Below, piece after piece: positions 1 through 8,418 of a stretch of DNA of 64,000 bases. The stretch's first letter is position 1. Each line of letters begins with the position of its first letter. This DNA is from Dickeya poaceiphila (GTDB lineage: Bacteria > Pseudomonadota > Gammaproteobacteria > Enterobacterales > Enterobacteriaceae): contig NZ_CP042220.2 of the NCBI RefSeq assembly GCF_007858975.2, forward strand, positions 186,001-250,000, read 5' to 3'. The notes beneath the pieces are model-generated. The model worked only from the letters and a program-made list of their open reading frames with translations. It was not told where the DNA came from and ran no database searches. The position numbers and the translations under genes are program-made.

Positions 1-285
1 TACCGCATCCGCGATGGCTGGCAAATCAGCATGGCTATCTGTCTCATCAAGCTGGTGGTGCAGCCGCTGGTGGTGTGGGTGCTGGCGGTCGCGCTGGGTC
101 TGCCGGAGATGGAAACCCGTGTGGTGGTGCTGCTGGGTTCGATGGCGGTGGGCGTCAACATCTACCTGATGTCGCGGCAATTCAATGTGCTGGGCGGTCC
201 GGTTGCCGCCAGCCTGTTGATGTCAACCACGTTGGCGGGGATTACCACGCCGTTGATTCTGACGCTGCTGGGCGTAAGGCTATAA
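1..285 (+). CDS. AEC-family transporter, C-terminal fragment
   Basis: The reading frame is open from the first base, so this is the last 94 residues of a gene that starts outside the window. The segment is almost entirely hydrophobic, with about three membrane spans. It carries the GSMAVGVNIYLMSRQF-type stretch and the closing LMSTTLAGITTPL helix usual for auxin-efflux-carrier/malonate-type (AEC) permeases of the inner membrane. Substrate cannot be judged from the fragment. An inverted repeat follows the stop at 291-336. Confidence 0.7.
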   Translation, partial: YRIRDGWQISMAICLIKLVVQPLVVWVLAVALGLPEMETRVVVLLGSMAVGVNIYLMSRQFNVLGGPVAASLLMSTTLAGITTPLILTLLGVRL

Positions 286-290
286 ACACC

Positions 291-336
291 CTGCGCTACC
301 CGCCGGTGATCCTGACGTGAGCGGCGGGGTGGCGCA
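291..336. terminator. Inverted repeat between convergent genes
   Basis: CTGCGCTACCCGCCG pairs with CGGCGGGGTGGCGCAG across a loop of about 15 bases, between the AEC gene (plus) and the small secreted-protein gene (minus). The position suits a bidirectional terminator, but there is no clear T-run on either side. Confidence 0.4.
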
Positions 337-339
337 GAG

Positions 340-621
340 TCAGTACCGGTTGGTATTGCCGGGGCTGGATTGCTGGATACGCTGGCGATTCTGTTCCAGT
401 TGCTGTTGCAGTTGTTGCTGTTGATCGCGGCTGCGCTGCTGGATTTCCTGATTTAACAGTTGCTGTTGGAGCCGCTGGTTTTGCTGCATCTCCTGCAACA
501 GCCGTTTCTGGCTGCTGATGCCGTTTTCAAATTGCTGCTGCTGTGGCGAGATCGGTTGTGTGGCGGCCAGAGCCAGCCACGGCAGGCTCAGCAGCCACAT
601 CAGGGAAGGCAGTATTCTCAT
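340..621 (-). CDS. Small Gln-rich exported protein
   Basis: A 93-residue product. I chose ATG 621 because AGGAG lies 6-8 bases upstream and the protein then opens with a typical signal peptide (MRILPSLMWLLSLPWLALA, cleavage after ALA). The mature part is about 70 residues, dominated by Gln, Arg, Asn and Leu, with QQQ runs that suggest a coiled coil (QNRLQQQLLNQEIQQ). It ends SSPGNTNRY. It resembles short periplasmic Gln-rich proteins such as E. coli YhhA (DUF2756) in composition, but I cannot confirm homology by eye. The upstream in-frame extension to 720 has no ribosome site and is rejected. It is transcribed away from trmL. Confidence 0.6.
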   Translation of the reverse strand: MRILPSLMWLLSLPWLALAATQPISPQQQQFENGISSQKRLLQEMQQNQRLQQQLLNQEIQQRSRDQQQQLQQQLEQNRQRIQQSSPGNTNRY

Positions 622-792
622 AGCTCCTCCGGGGGAAACGACGGCCTTATCAGGTTTTATTCTAGCGGTTAATGCAGGCCGCGTCTGGTTTTCGCCGACA
701 GATCGGACGATGTGCCACACAGGTCGTTAGTGGGGGACGGAATACGCTATACTGACGCCCACCTTTTTCGTATTTTCTTGCCTGACTTTATC

Positions 793-1257
793 ATGTTTCA
801 TATTGCGCTCTATGAGCCACAGATTGCACCCAATACCGGTAATATTATCCGTCTGGCGGCCAATAATGGCTGTTCATTGCACCTGATCGAGCCGTTAGGC
901 TTTGATTTCGAGGAAAAAAAACTGCGCCGCGCCGGGCTGGATTATCACGATCTGGCAAAGGTGCAGCGCCATGCCGATTATGCGGCGTTTCTGGCCGCTG
1001 TACCTGGATGCCGGATTTTCGCCTGTACCACCAAAGGCAGCCGCCCTTACGATGAACCCGACTACCAGCCGGGTGATGTGCTGCTGTTTGGCTCGGAAAC
1101 CGCAGGCTTACCGGATGCTATTCGCAACGGCTTCGCACCGGAGTTTCGCATTCGCATTCCGATGGAGCCTGACTGCCGCAGCCTGAATTTGTCCAACTCG
1201 GTAGCGATTATCAGCTACGAGGCCTGGCGACAAAATGGGTTTGGTGGCCGACGCTGA
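793..1257 (+). CDS. trmL: tRNA (cytidine(34)/carboxymethylaminomethyluridine(34)-2'-O)-methyltransferase TrmL
   Basis: A 154-residue SPOUT-class methyltransferase that 2'-O-methylates the wobble base 34 of tRNA-Leu isoacceptors using S-adenosylmethionine. The start [17 protein letters not shown] matches the family N-terminus, so an upstream extension is discarded. The AdoMet-binding trefoil-knot motifs are visible: [10 protein letters not shown] in the middle and [18 protein letters not shown] near the C-terminus. Length agrees with E. coli TrmL (157). There is no strong Shine-Dalgarno before the ATG. Single gene, divergent from the small secreted-protein gene. Confidence 0.93.
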   Translation: MFHIALYEPQIAPNTGNIIRLAANNGCSLHLIEPLGFDFEEKKLRRAGLDYHDLAKVQRHADYAAFLAAVPGCRIFACTTKGSRPYDEPDYQPGDVLLFGSETAGLPDAIRNGFAPEFRIRIPMEPDCRSLNLSNSVAIISYEAWRQNGFGGRR

Positions 1258-1295
1258 CGCGCAGAACCCGCGGGAACCGACAGGAGCATGTGCGT

Positions 1296-2078
1296 TTAAT
1301 GCCGTTGCAGGGCCTGGAGGATAGGGGTACGACGCACGGGGGTCGGGTTAAGCAGGAATACCACTTCACCCCGGTAGAATGGCGATGATGCCAGCCGCCG
1401 CTGCCACTGTTCATCCCACTTACCGTGCTGTACCAGTCCGAGCCGGAACGGCAGTGTCAGCTTCATCAACGCAGGCAGATAGGCGGTGTAATTTTCCACG
1501 GTATGCCGTCCCTGATAGGTCTGCACCACGATGTCATCCACCACCCCGTTTAGACGGTTGAGTTGCCGGATGTCGCCGGTTTTGGCCCAATCCAGCAACC
1601 CGGTAATGCTCAAACGGCAGTCAGGCGGTAGTTGCTGGCGGAGCGTTTGCAAAAAGGCGACATAGTGCGACAGGTGGTAGCTTTTGGCATCGAAATCGAT
1701 CTGGATGCCATCGACCTGATTGCCGGCGGCGGCCCAACGCTTGCGGAGTTGCAACAGTCGCTGCAACTCTGGTTTACCGAGGCGCAAGTCAGAAACCCGA
1801 AACGACAGCCAAAGGTGCCTGACCGGCAGCGCGCTGACCGGGATGCCCTGACGCAGAAACACCGTTTTGCCTTTCCGTCGGGCGATTTCCCCCTGATGCA
1901 GGTAGAGCATAGTAGCCTGAGATAACACCGGCTGGGGCTGCACCGCCGCCCACAACCAAAAAGCCTGATAGTGGGTGGCGTTAACCGTGCTGCCGTGCGC
2001 AGTGAAACTCAGACACAACAGGCTCATCAACGCAATGCCGCAACGGACTACCAGTAATATTTGAGCTGTCGCGCCCAT
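1296..2078 (-). CDS. Exported DUF3142-type protein (TIM-barrel-like)
   Basis: 260 residues with an N-terminal hydrophobic segment (about residues 8-29, ending FTAHGS) that looks like a signal peptide. The body carries VDGIQIDFDAKSYHLSHYVAFL, a strand-loop with acidic residues typical of (beta/alpha)8 glycoside-hydrolase-like folds, and DDIVVQTYQGRHTVENY. This is the pattern I associate with DUF3142 proteins. No enzymatic activity is established. The start at 2078 overlaps the upstream gene's end by 31 bp and has an AAAGG at suitable spacing. The internal ATG at 2027 has none. It is translationally coupled to the 734-aa protein, so the two probably act together outside the inner membrane. Confidence 0.65.
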   Translation of the reverse strand: MGATAQILLVVRCGIALMSLLCLSFTAHGSTVNATHYQAFWLWAAVQPQPVLSQATMLYLHQGEIARRKGKTVFLRQGIPVSALPVRHLWLSFRVSDLRLGKPELQRLLQLRKRWAAAGNQVDGIQIDFDAKSYHLSHYVAFLQTLRQQLPPDCRLSITGLLDWAKTGDIRQLNRLNGVVDDIVVQTYQGRHTVENYTAYLPALMKLTLPFRLGLVQHGKWDEQWQRRLASSPFYRGEVVFLLNPTPVRRTPILQALQRH

Positions 2079-4252
2079 TGGCTGCCTTTAAAGTCCGTTT
2101 TGAGCTGCCGGAACCACGCCTTGCGCGTTTCTTTACTGATATCCTGCGAGCCGCAATCATTGTAGCCGCTGGGGGCGTAGCAGTAGATGGCGCGGTAGAG
2201 CGCATAGCTTTTATCTTCCGGTGGGGCTTTCGCGTCGGCAATCACCTGCATGTAGTTATCCAGACGATTAAATTCCTGGCCTTGATAGTGCTCGTCGGCA
2301 TCCGTCAGGCCGTTAAGCATGTTGCTTTCGCCCCAGTCGAATCCCACGCCGTTGCCGGTACGCAGGAAGAACTCACCCATACAGTTGAGCGCATGGGCGT
2401 GATTAGGATTCATGCTCAGGATGGTGACGGTTTCCTGTAGCGTGGGGCATTCATACCCCTCTTCAGTGTCGCTGCCATCCCAACCGAACGCCGTCAGATC
2501 TTCTTCGTTCCAGCTCATGTTCTCTGTACTTTGCAACGGTGCAATGGTCTTAAGCAGTGCGCTGTCTTTCAGAAAACCAGCGTAATCGCGGTGTGTTAGC
2601 TGCTTGGTCAACAGGGTGTGCAGGGCGATGACGCGTTCTTCATGCGTCTGTTGCGGGCTGGTCTGCCGGTGCAACAACTCGGCATCGGCGCTGACTTTCA
2701 GGATGGCGGAGCGAAAACGCAGGTTTTTGACCGGGCTTTCCGGCGTGAACACCCGCTCCGGATGGCCGCTGTCCACCAGCGTTTGCGCCAGCGCCAGTTG
2801 CAGGTACTGTTGCTGGGTGTAGGTGGTTTTCAGCATCAGCAAATGACGCCAGTGTGCTTCCGCATCGTCCCACTGTTTTTGTTGTTGCATCGCCAGTCCG
2901 CGCAGTATCTGGCTACTGAAGGCGGTAACCTCGGTGATGTCCTTTGCGGTGGTCATGGGCAGGGTTTTCAATACTGCGGCGTAATCCCGCTGCTGATAGT
3001 ACTGAAACGCCGCTTGCAGATAACGAAAGGCATCCGGCATACCGGCTTTGTCAAACAATGGTTGCTGGCGGGTGATCTCCTCTTGCGTCAGCGCGGGCAA
3101 CGTCATCCAGCCGTCAGGGCTGCGCAGGCGTTTGATGTCCTGTACCAGCATCAGGATTGGCGTATCGGCTGAGGACACAAAGCGGTTGTCTTCCAGCAGT
3201 TTGTTGTCAATTTCGTTGCTAATGGTCAGCAGTTGATCCACGCTGTTGGCCGCAGCCAACACCCGACTGAAGCGGCCAGCTAACGCGGCGGTGTCGCCGC
3301 TGATCCACTCAGCCCGGCGGTACAGACCGTTAGCCGATTCGACATATATCCCTTTAGGATACTGTTTCAGATACTCATCAACACGTTTCACCGCTTGTTG
3401 TCCGGCGGACTTGTCCATTTTGCGGGGGTCGAACATGTTGTATTCGTCCTGCGCGTCGTTCATCGCCTGATTAATCGATACCCGAATCAGCATATAACGG
3501 GCGGTTTCCGCCACCCACGGTTGGCTGGCCTGCAACAACTGCTGGAAGCCTTTTTCCGCTTGATCAAACTGGCCTTCATAAAATTGGGTGGCACTGATCA
3601 GGTAGCGCCGCCACTCGCCGGCATGGCCGGTTTCCGGCACGCTGGCGACATCGGTCATGACGTTATCAACAATGTATTCGCTGGACAGCATCCTTGTTCG
3701 CACCAGCGCTAACTGGGTACGTTGGGTATCGTTCAGCTCTTTGTCTGCCAGCAGCAGGTCGAAAAAACGCTCCAGCGTGGTGAAGTCGTTGGAAATCCAG
3801 CGTCCATCCAGATCGACCGGCGTCAGGTCGCGCAGTTTGCTCAATTCGGTGTCGGGGAAGTGTAACTGCGCGGCTTTTTGCAGCAGAGAGGCGTTATCGT
3901 CATCGTCGGTTCCATCGTCCGACGGGGTGCTGGAGGAAGTTGATTTGTTGGTTTCTGCGCTGTCGCTGGCTTCTTCGGTAGCGGCTAATCCCATCACACG
4001 GTAAGCGGTGAAGGGGTCAACGCGTGAACGGGTCTGATCCGGCTCCGGCTGGGGAAGCGGCAGCGGAATATGATTACGGCTGCTTTGCAGCAGCACCAGA
4101 TTGGTCCGGGTGTCGTTATCCGGCAGAAGATAGGGGAGCGCAGGCATACCACAATCGGCATCGGAAAAACCGCATACGCCATCGACGGAAGCGTACGCTG
4201 ACATCTGTGCCAGCGTGGCAATGAATCCAGCCATTAAGGCTAATCCTTTCAT
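2048..4252 (-). CDS. Large exported protein of unknown function
   Basis: 734 residues; I do not recognise the family. It opens with a signal peptide (MKGLALMAGFIATLAQMSAYA). A low-complexity linker rich in Ser, Thr and Asp follows at about residues 95-120. The rest is largely helical, with repeating hydrophobic patterns such as GEWRRYLISATQFYEGQFDQ and KQWDDAEAHWRHLLMLKTTY that resemble tetratricopeptide (TPR) or Sel1-like solenoids. There is a Cys pair in the mature N-terminus and several Cys near the C-terminus (CYAPSGYNDCG), consistent with disulfides in the periplasm. It is first in a two-gene unit with the DUF3142 protein. Scaffold or envelope assembly is possible but only a guess. Confidence 0.6.
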   Translation of the reverse strand: MKGLALMAGFIATLAQMSAYASVDGVCGFSDADCGMPALPYLLPDNDTRTNLVLLQSSRNHIPLPLPQPEPDQTRSRVDPFTAYRVMGLAATEEASDSAETNKSTSSSTPSDDGTDDDDNASLLQKAAQLHFPDTELSKLRDLTPVDLDGRWISNDFTTLERFFDLLLADKELNDTQRTQLALVRTRMLSSEYIVDNVMTDVASVPETGHAGEWRRYLISATQFYEGQFDQAEKGFQQLLQASQPWVAETARYMLIRVSINQAMNDAQDEYNMFDPRKMDKSAGQQAVKRVDEYLKQYPKGIYVESANGLYRRAEWISGDTAALAGRFSRVLAAANSVDQLLTISNEIDNKLLEDNRFVSSADTPILMLVQDIKRLRSPDGWMTLPALTQEEITRQQPLFDKAGMPDAFRYLQAAFQYYQQRDYAAVLKTLPMTTAKDITEVTAFSSQILRGLAMQQQKQWDDAEAHWRHLLMLKTTYTQQQYLQLALAQTLVDSGHPERVFTPESPVKNLRFRSAILKVSADAELLHRQTSPQQTHEERVIALHTLLTKQLTHRDYAGFLKDSALLKTIAPLQSTENMSWNEEDLTAFGWDGSDTEEGYECPTLQETVTILSMNPNHAHALNCMGEFFLRTGNGVGFDWGESNMLNGLTDADEHYQGQEFNRLDNYMQVIADAKAPPEDKSYALYRAIYCYAPSGYNDCGSQDISKETRKAWFRQLKTDFKGSQWARQLKYYW

Positions 4253-4555
4253 GTTCTTTTCCTGTGCAAGGTGTCAGGCAACATCAAGAACTTATTCCAT
4301 CAGACATGTGCAGGTTCATGCATGACTGAAGGAATAACTACTTTTTTGCTTTTGCCGACCGGGCTGCGCCACTTGTTGATTGTAGCCTGTTGATGGCAGT
4401 TTTAGTCCGGCGGCACAGGCTCTCACTCTACCCGACCGGAGGAAAAACTCAATCGGCTGAAGGTATGGATGTGACAGCGGGCGCGGTAGCCCGCGCCCGA
4501 AGAGAAGGAGGCACTATTTATGCACGCGAGTCACGTTGATGATTGCCGTTAATTA
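4253..4555. other. Intergenic, upstream of the exported pair and downstream of cpxA
   Basis: It should contain the promoter of the minus-strand exported-protein unit. A perfect GC-rich inverted repeat lies at 4478-4499 (CGGGCGCGG-TAGC-CCGCGCCCG) without a T-run, 57 bases past the cpxA stop. A ten-codon plus-strand frame (4520-4552) follows a perfect AAGGAGG. No larger gene is seen. Confidence 0.5.
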
Positions 4556-5926
4556 TTAACATTGATAGAGCGGTAGCCAGAGCGTGAGCTGCAAACCGCC
4601 AAGCGGGCTTTCATCGGCTTTAGCCCAGCCGCGATGTTGGGAAATAGCCGTTTCGACAATTGCCAGCCCCAACCCCGTACCGCCAGACTCGCGGTCACGG
4701 GCTTCATCGGTACGGTAGAATGGCCGGAAAATTTGCTCTCGATCTTCCGGGCTGACGCCGGGACCATCGTCACCAACAACAATGGTGACACCCTGAGCAT
4801 CAGCCGAAAACGACACGGCGATACGGCTGTGCGAATAGCGCAACGCATTACGCACCACATTTTCCAGCGCACTGTCGAGCGCAGTTGGGTTGCCGAACAA
4901 CGGCCAGGGACCGGGGGGCGATAGCACCTCCAGCGTTTTACCCATCTGTTCGGCTTCAAAGCGGGCATCATCCAGCACATCGTTCCACAGTTCGTCTGCC
5001 TGTAGTGCTTCCCGCGACAGTTCATTTTTGTGCTGGTTGCGCGACAGCACCAGCAGGTCGTTAATCATGCCATCGAGCCGTTGGGTTTCGGTTTCGATGC
5101 GGTTCAGTTCGTTGCCTTCCCCCTGACGCCGCCGCAATAGCGCGGTCGCCAGTTGCAGACGGGTCAACGGCGTACGCAATTCATGGGAAATGTCGGATAA
5201 CAGGCGTTGTTGCGCGGTCACCATTCGCTCCAGTGCGCTCACCATCTGGTTAAAGCTGGCGCCGGTCGCCCGGAATTCCTGTGGGCCGGACTCCAGCTCA
5301 GGATGCTGCTTCAGGTTGCCGCGCGCCACTTCATCGGCGGCGTTTTTCAACTTGCGTGCTGGTTTCGCCAGGCTCCAGGCCAGCCACAGCAACAGCGGTG
5401 AACTGGTGAGCATGGTAACTATCAACAGCAGCAGCGGGCGGTCAAACAACAGGTTGATAAAATCAGATTGCGGACTGCTGGCGGGGCGCAGCATGTACAT
5501 CAGGTAGCTGTCTTCGCCATCGCGCACGGAGAATGGTCCCAGCAATTCCAGCCGACCGTATTTTTTCTTTTGCGGGAAATCCGCGCTGTCAGACTGGCCG
5601 ATGAAATTGCGCACCATCTGCATTTCATTACGCTGGGCGCCAATCACGCGCCCTTCGCTGGTGACCAGCAGCAGGCGCTGACCGGGTGGCGCCCACTTTT
5701 CGATAACGCGAAACAAACGGCGCCACCACAGCAAATCATTCGCCGGGTCGATCGCCAGCTCGGCTTCGATGTGCTGTTCCAGCATCAACCCCTGCCGCTG
5801 TTCGTTTTCCAGCAGCGGGGTGAGTTGCCGGGAATCCAGTTTCGGCAACATCAGCACCAGCATCAGCACCAGTGCCAGCGTCAGCCAGAAAATGGCAAAG
5901 ATACGGGCAGTAAGGCTATTGATCAT
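4556..5926 (-). CDS. cpxA: Sensor histidine kinase CpxA
   Basis: 456 residues (E. coli 457). It senses misfolded envelope proteins in the inner membrane and phosphorylates or dephosphorylates CpxR. Two membrane spans are visible (about residues 8-28 and 163-187) flanking the periplasmic sensor domain, followed by a HAMP segment. The HisKA motif SHELRTPLTR carries the phosphorylated His near residue 247. The ATPase domain has the N box (ENVVRNALRYS), DDGPGVS and GTGLGLAIVE. It lies 16 bp downstream of cpxR in the same operon. The pathway is autoregulated through the CpxR box at 6696-6710. Confidence 0.97.
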   Translation of the reverse strand: MINSLTARIFAIFWLTLALVLMLVLMLPKLDSRQLTPLLENEQRQGLMLEQHIEAELAIDPANDLLWWRRLFRVIEKWAPPGQRLLLVTSEGRVIGAQRNEMQMVRNFIGQSDSADFPQKKKYGRLELLGPFSVRDGEDSYLMYMLRPASSPQSDFINLLFDRPLLLLIVTMLTSSPLLLWLAWSLAKPARKLKNAADEVARGNLKQHPELESGPQEFRATGASFNQMVSALERMVTAQQRLLSDISHELRTPLTRLQLATALLRRRQGEGNELNRIETETQRLDGMINDLLVLSRNQHKNELSREALQADELWNDVLDDARFEAEQMGKTLEVLSPPGPWPLFGNPTALDSALENVVRNALRYSHSRIAVSFSADAQGVTIVVGDDGPGVSPEDREQIFRPFYRTDEARDRESGGTGLGLAIVETAISQHRGWAKADESPLGGLQLTLWLPLYQC

Positions 5927-5942
5927 ACCATCGCAACCCGGA

Positions 5943-6641
5943 TCATGCGGTAGACACCATCAGGTAGCCTCTGCCGCGCAGCGTTTTAAACCAGGGCAGA
6001 CCATCCTTGCGTTCTGGCAGCTTGCGCCGCAGGTTAGAGATATGCATATCAATGGCGCGGTCGAACGGCGTCAGGCGCTTACCCAGTACCTCCTGACTGA
6101 GATGTTCGCGCGACACCACCTGGCCCAGACGCTGCGCCAGCAGGTAGAGCAAGGTAAATTCCGTACCGGTCAAATCCAGCACGTCATTGTCGAAGCTGGC
6201 TTCCTGACGGCCTGGGTTCAGCCGCAGCGCATCCACTTCAATGGTTGGCGCGCTGGCTTCGCCGGCCTGCTGTTGGTCTGTCCAGTTGGAGCGCCGCAAA
6301 ATAGCGCGGATACGGGCGACCAGTTCCCGGTCGTTAAAAGGCTTGGGCAGATAGTCGTCCGCGCCCAGTTCCAGACCGAGTACGCGGTCCAGTTCGCTGC
6401 CGCGGGCGGTAAGCATGATTACCGGCGTCTGGTAGCGTTGGCGCACTTCCTTGAGCGTATCGATGCCGTTTTTCTTCGGCATCATGATATCCAGCAATAA
6501 CAGGTCAACCGAGTCATCCAACACGCTTAACGCCTGTTCGCCGTCATGGGCGACAACGACGTTAAAGCCTTCCATTTCGAGCAATTCCCGCAACAGGGAT
6601 GTCAGCTCGCGATCGTCATCAACCAACAGGATTTTATTCAT
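5943..6641 (-). CDS. cpxR: Response regulator CpxR
   Basis: 232 residues, OmpR/PhoB class. The receiver domain has the acidic pocket DDD (8-10), the phospho-acceptor Asp51 in LLLLDIMMP, the switch Thr/Ala (MLTARG) and Lys in LPKPFNDREL. The C-terminal winged helix ends RGRGYLMV. It binds GTAAA-N5-GTAAA boxes to activate cpxP and other envelope-stress genes. It is first gene of the cpxRA operon and divergent from cpxP, sharing a 184-bp control region. Confidence 0.97.
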   Translation of the reverse strand: MNKILLVDDDRELTSLLRELLEMEGFNVVVAHDGEQALSVLDDSVDLLLLDIMMPKKNGIDTLKEVRQRYQTPVIMLTARGSELDRVLGLELGADDYLPKPFNDRELVARIRAILRRSNWTDQQQAGEASAPTIEVDALRLNPGRQEASFDNDVLDLTGTEFTLLYLLAQRLGQVVSREHLSQEVLGKRLTPFDRAIDMHISNLRRKLPERKDGLPWFKTLRGRGYLMVSTA

Positions 6642-6695
6642 GATTTACCTACCTCCACGGGCAAAATACGTCATAGATCGCCGCTATTCCATGAC

Positions 6696-6710
6696 TTTAC
6701 GTAGTTTTAC
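6696..6710 (-). promoter_or_regulatory. CpxR-binding box
   Basis: TTTACGTAGTTTTAC on the plus strand is GTAAA-N5-GTAAA on the minus strand, an exact match to the CpxR consensus. It lies between cpxR and cpxP and can serve both the autoregulated cpxRA promoter and the strongly induced cpxP promoter. Confidence 0.85.
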
Positions 6711-6825
6711 ATCGTCTGACGCATGTTTGCAGCAAGGCAATTAGACTGAACTCATCGATTAGCCAAACAGTACACGGCACACCGTACGCCAACACAAGCG
6801 GTACGTGAACACAGAGGAGTTATTG

Positions 6826-7386
6826 ATGCGAAGCACCATCATCTCGTTATCTCTTACTTCACTGCTGATGCTGGTAACCAGCACTGTGATGGCAACCAAA
6901 AACGATTTATCTACCGAAGACCATGTATTCTCCGAAAACCGTACTCCTGTATTGGGGAGCTGTTATCGGGATGACTCTGCCACGAAACGCACAGAGAGTC
7001 AGCAAGGCATGTTTGACGGTGTGAAGCTGACGGAACATCAGCGTCAGCAAATGCGTGACCTGATGCGGCAGGTACGCCATGAACAACCCGCGTATGATGC
7101 GAACGATGTGGAAGCCATGCATCAGTTGGTAACGGCGGAAAAATTTGATGCTCCGGCGGTGCAGGCGCAAGTTGCCAAAATGGTTCAGGCGCAAATTGTG
7201 CGTCAGGTGGAGATAGCCAGAGTGAGCAACCAGATGTACAACATGCTGACGCCGGAGCAGAAATCGATTCTTAATCAGAAGTATGAACAGGCCATGCAGA
7301 CTGTGCGCCAACGGATGTCGGCGTCTGGTGTGGATAGTCAGAATCTGGAACTGTCCCGTCAGGGTCAGAACGAGAGTACCGAGTAG
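6826..7386 (+). CDS. cpxP: Periplasmic Cpx inhibitor and chaperone CpxP
   Basis: 186 residues. ATG 6826 is chosen over an ATG 21 bases upstream because GAGGAG sits six bases before it and a signal peptide then follows (hydrophobic ISLSLTSLLMLVTSTVMA). The mature protein contains the paired LTxxQ motifs of the CpxP/Spy fold: LTEHQRQQMRDL about one third in, and LTPEQKSILNQK near residue 145. CpxP binds the CpxA sensor domain and delivers misfolded proteins to DegP. Its 3' UTR contains CpxQ. The gene is induced through the CpxR box 116 bases upstream. Confidence 0.93.
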   Translation: MRSTIISLSLTSLLMLVTSTVMATKNDLSTEDHVFSENRTPVLGSCYRDDSATKRTESQQGMFDGVKLTEHQRQQMRDLMRQVRHEQPAYDANDVEAMHQLVTAEKFDAPAVQAQVAKMVQAQIVRQVEIARVSNQMYNMLTPEQKSILNQKYEQAMQTVRQRMSASGVDSQNLELSRQGQNESTE

Positions 7387-7442
7387 TGTAATGCGTGTTT
7401 TTCCGAGTAGTGCTGAGAGTAGTGTGTTAGAGAAGTAACCTG

Positions 7443-7503
7443 TTTTCCTTGCCATAGACACCATCCCTGTCTTTTAGCCCTCCTTGATGGAGGGCTTTTT
7501 TTT
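7443..7503 (+). ncRNA. cpxQ: CpxQ small RNA from the cpxP 3' UTR
   Basis: The segment TTTTCCTTGCCATAGACACC, followed by ATCCCTGTCTT, corresponds to the conserved 5' seed part of enterobacterial CpxQ. It is followed by a strong hairpin (GCCCTCC-TTGAT-GGAGGGC) and eight T residues, forming the Rho-independent terminator and Hfq tail. In E. coli and Salmonella, RNase E cuts CpxQ (about 60 nt) from cpxP mRNA; it then represses inner-membrane protein mRNAs with Hfq. Size here is 61 nt. The seed is conserved while the terminator stem differs, as expected for a true orthologue. Confidence 0.85.
7477..7503 (+). terminator. cpxP/CpxQ intrinsic terminator
   Basis: GCCCTCC-TTGAT-GGAGGGC followed by TTTTTTTT. 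Confidence 0.9.
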
Positions 7504-7567
7504 GCCGGCGAGTGGTAGATAGCCGTTTTTTTTTGCATTAACGGCAATGTTTTAAAACGGCAATATG

Positions 7568-8056
7568 TTAATTTTTATGCCACTTCTGTGTGATTGGATT
7601 ATTGACCTTATTTTCTTCCTGGGTAAATGTACCATTTTGTTGCGCTATGGCTTCGCCCGTTTCGACGATGGCATTCTGTATAAAATATTTCTCTTTATCA
7701 CCATTAATAAATGTTAACTGATGGAATGCGGTCTTTTTCCCCCAGTCATCAGATGGCAATGAGATATATCTGATAGTATAGGTTTGATCCTGAAAACCGC
7801 CTTGCATGACGTAAACGCCATAATGTTCTTCGCCTTGCGATATTATTTTATAAATGCCGTTGTCGTAATAGAATATTTTCGCATCGGGGAATGGCTTTTT
7901 CTCATAGAGTTTACGGTAGTGCAGCGTTTGCCTGTAAGTTGGCTTACCAAAGCCGACTTCAAGTTTTTGTTCATTATTATCAGTTGTTAACGAGCTTGCC
8001 TGACTGGAACTTATTGCCATCAGCCCCAGAAAAAGAAATGAAACATTCATCTTCAT
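7568..8056 (-). CDS. Small exported protein of unknown function
   Basis: 162 residues, not recognised. AAGGAG lies seven bases before ATG 8056. A signal peptide (VSFLFLGLMAISSSQA) is followed by a mature domain rich in Tyr, Lys and Glu with repeated strand-like stretches (DAKIFYYDNGIYKII, EEHYGVYVMQGG, DQTYTIRYISLP), so a beta-rich periplasmic or secreted protein is likely. The gene and its flanks are clearly more AT-rich than cpxP or fieF, suggesting acquisition with or next to the accessory tail-fibre block. It is convergent with cpxP and divergent from the first fibre cassette. Confidence 0.6.
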   Translation of the reverse strand: MKMNVSFLFLGLMAISSSQASSLTTDNNEQKLEVGFGKPTYRQTLHYRKLYEKKPFPDAKIFYYDNGIYKIISQGEEHYGVYVMQGGFQDQTYTIRYISLPSDDWGKKTAFHQLTFINGDKEKYFIQNAIVETGEAIAQQNGTFTQEENKVNNPITQKWHKN

Positions 8057-8238
8057 GACCTATCTCCTTAACTTTGCTTCATGATTTTTCTGAAAATAAT
8101 AATGCGTGCTAATTTATGTTAATTCTCATCAATTTATTCTATGAGTAAATTATATTTCTGTTATGTCAATGATGTTACTAATCATCATTTTCTTTCCAAA
8201 TATTCACAAAAAAAATCGTTTTATTTTTTGAATACGGC
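8057..8238. other. AT-rich intergenic stretch at the left edge of the fibre array
   Basis: Mostly A/T with several T and A runs and no coding frame of note. It must hold the promoter for the minus-strand secreted protein. The AT content changes abruptly near 8235, where the first fibre leader starts. Confidence 0.5.
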
Positions 8239-8300
8239 TTGTTGTGTTGTCGATGTACCAACCCTCATCGTGCACGTTTTTGCTGGCTGGTCAGCATAAT
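8239..8300 (+). promoter_or_regulatory. P2-type late promoter, fibre cassette 1
   Basis: TTGTTGTGTTGT begins at 8239. TGT at 8243-8245 is followed after 12 bases by CCA at 8258-8260, one base off the TGT-N12-ACA dyad. CATAAT is at 8295-8300, 44 bases after the first element as in cassettes 2-4. The dyad centre falls near -55 from the expected start of transcription, as in Ogr-activated P2 late promoters. It is the least perfect of the five copies. Confidence 0.55.
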
Positions 8301-8418
8301 GCCCGGTACTGCCACAATGGGCTGAAATCGCTTGAAAAAGCGAGTGTCGAGAGCGTGGCGGTATTTGTTCCATGCCTGTGCATGGGTTCCTTTATCGCTA
8401 ATTCTGATGAGACATATT

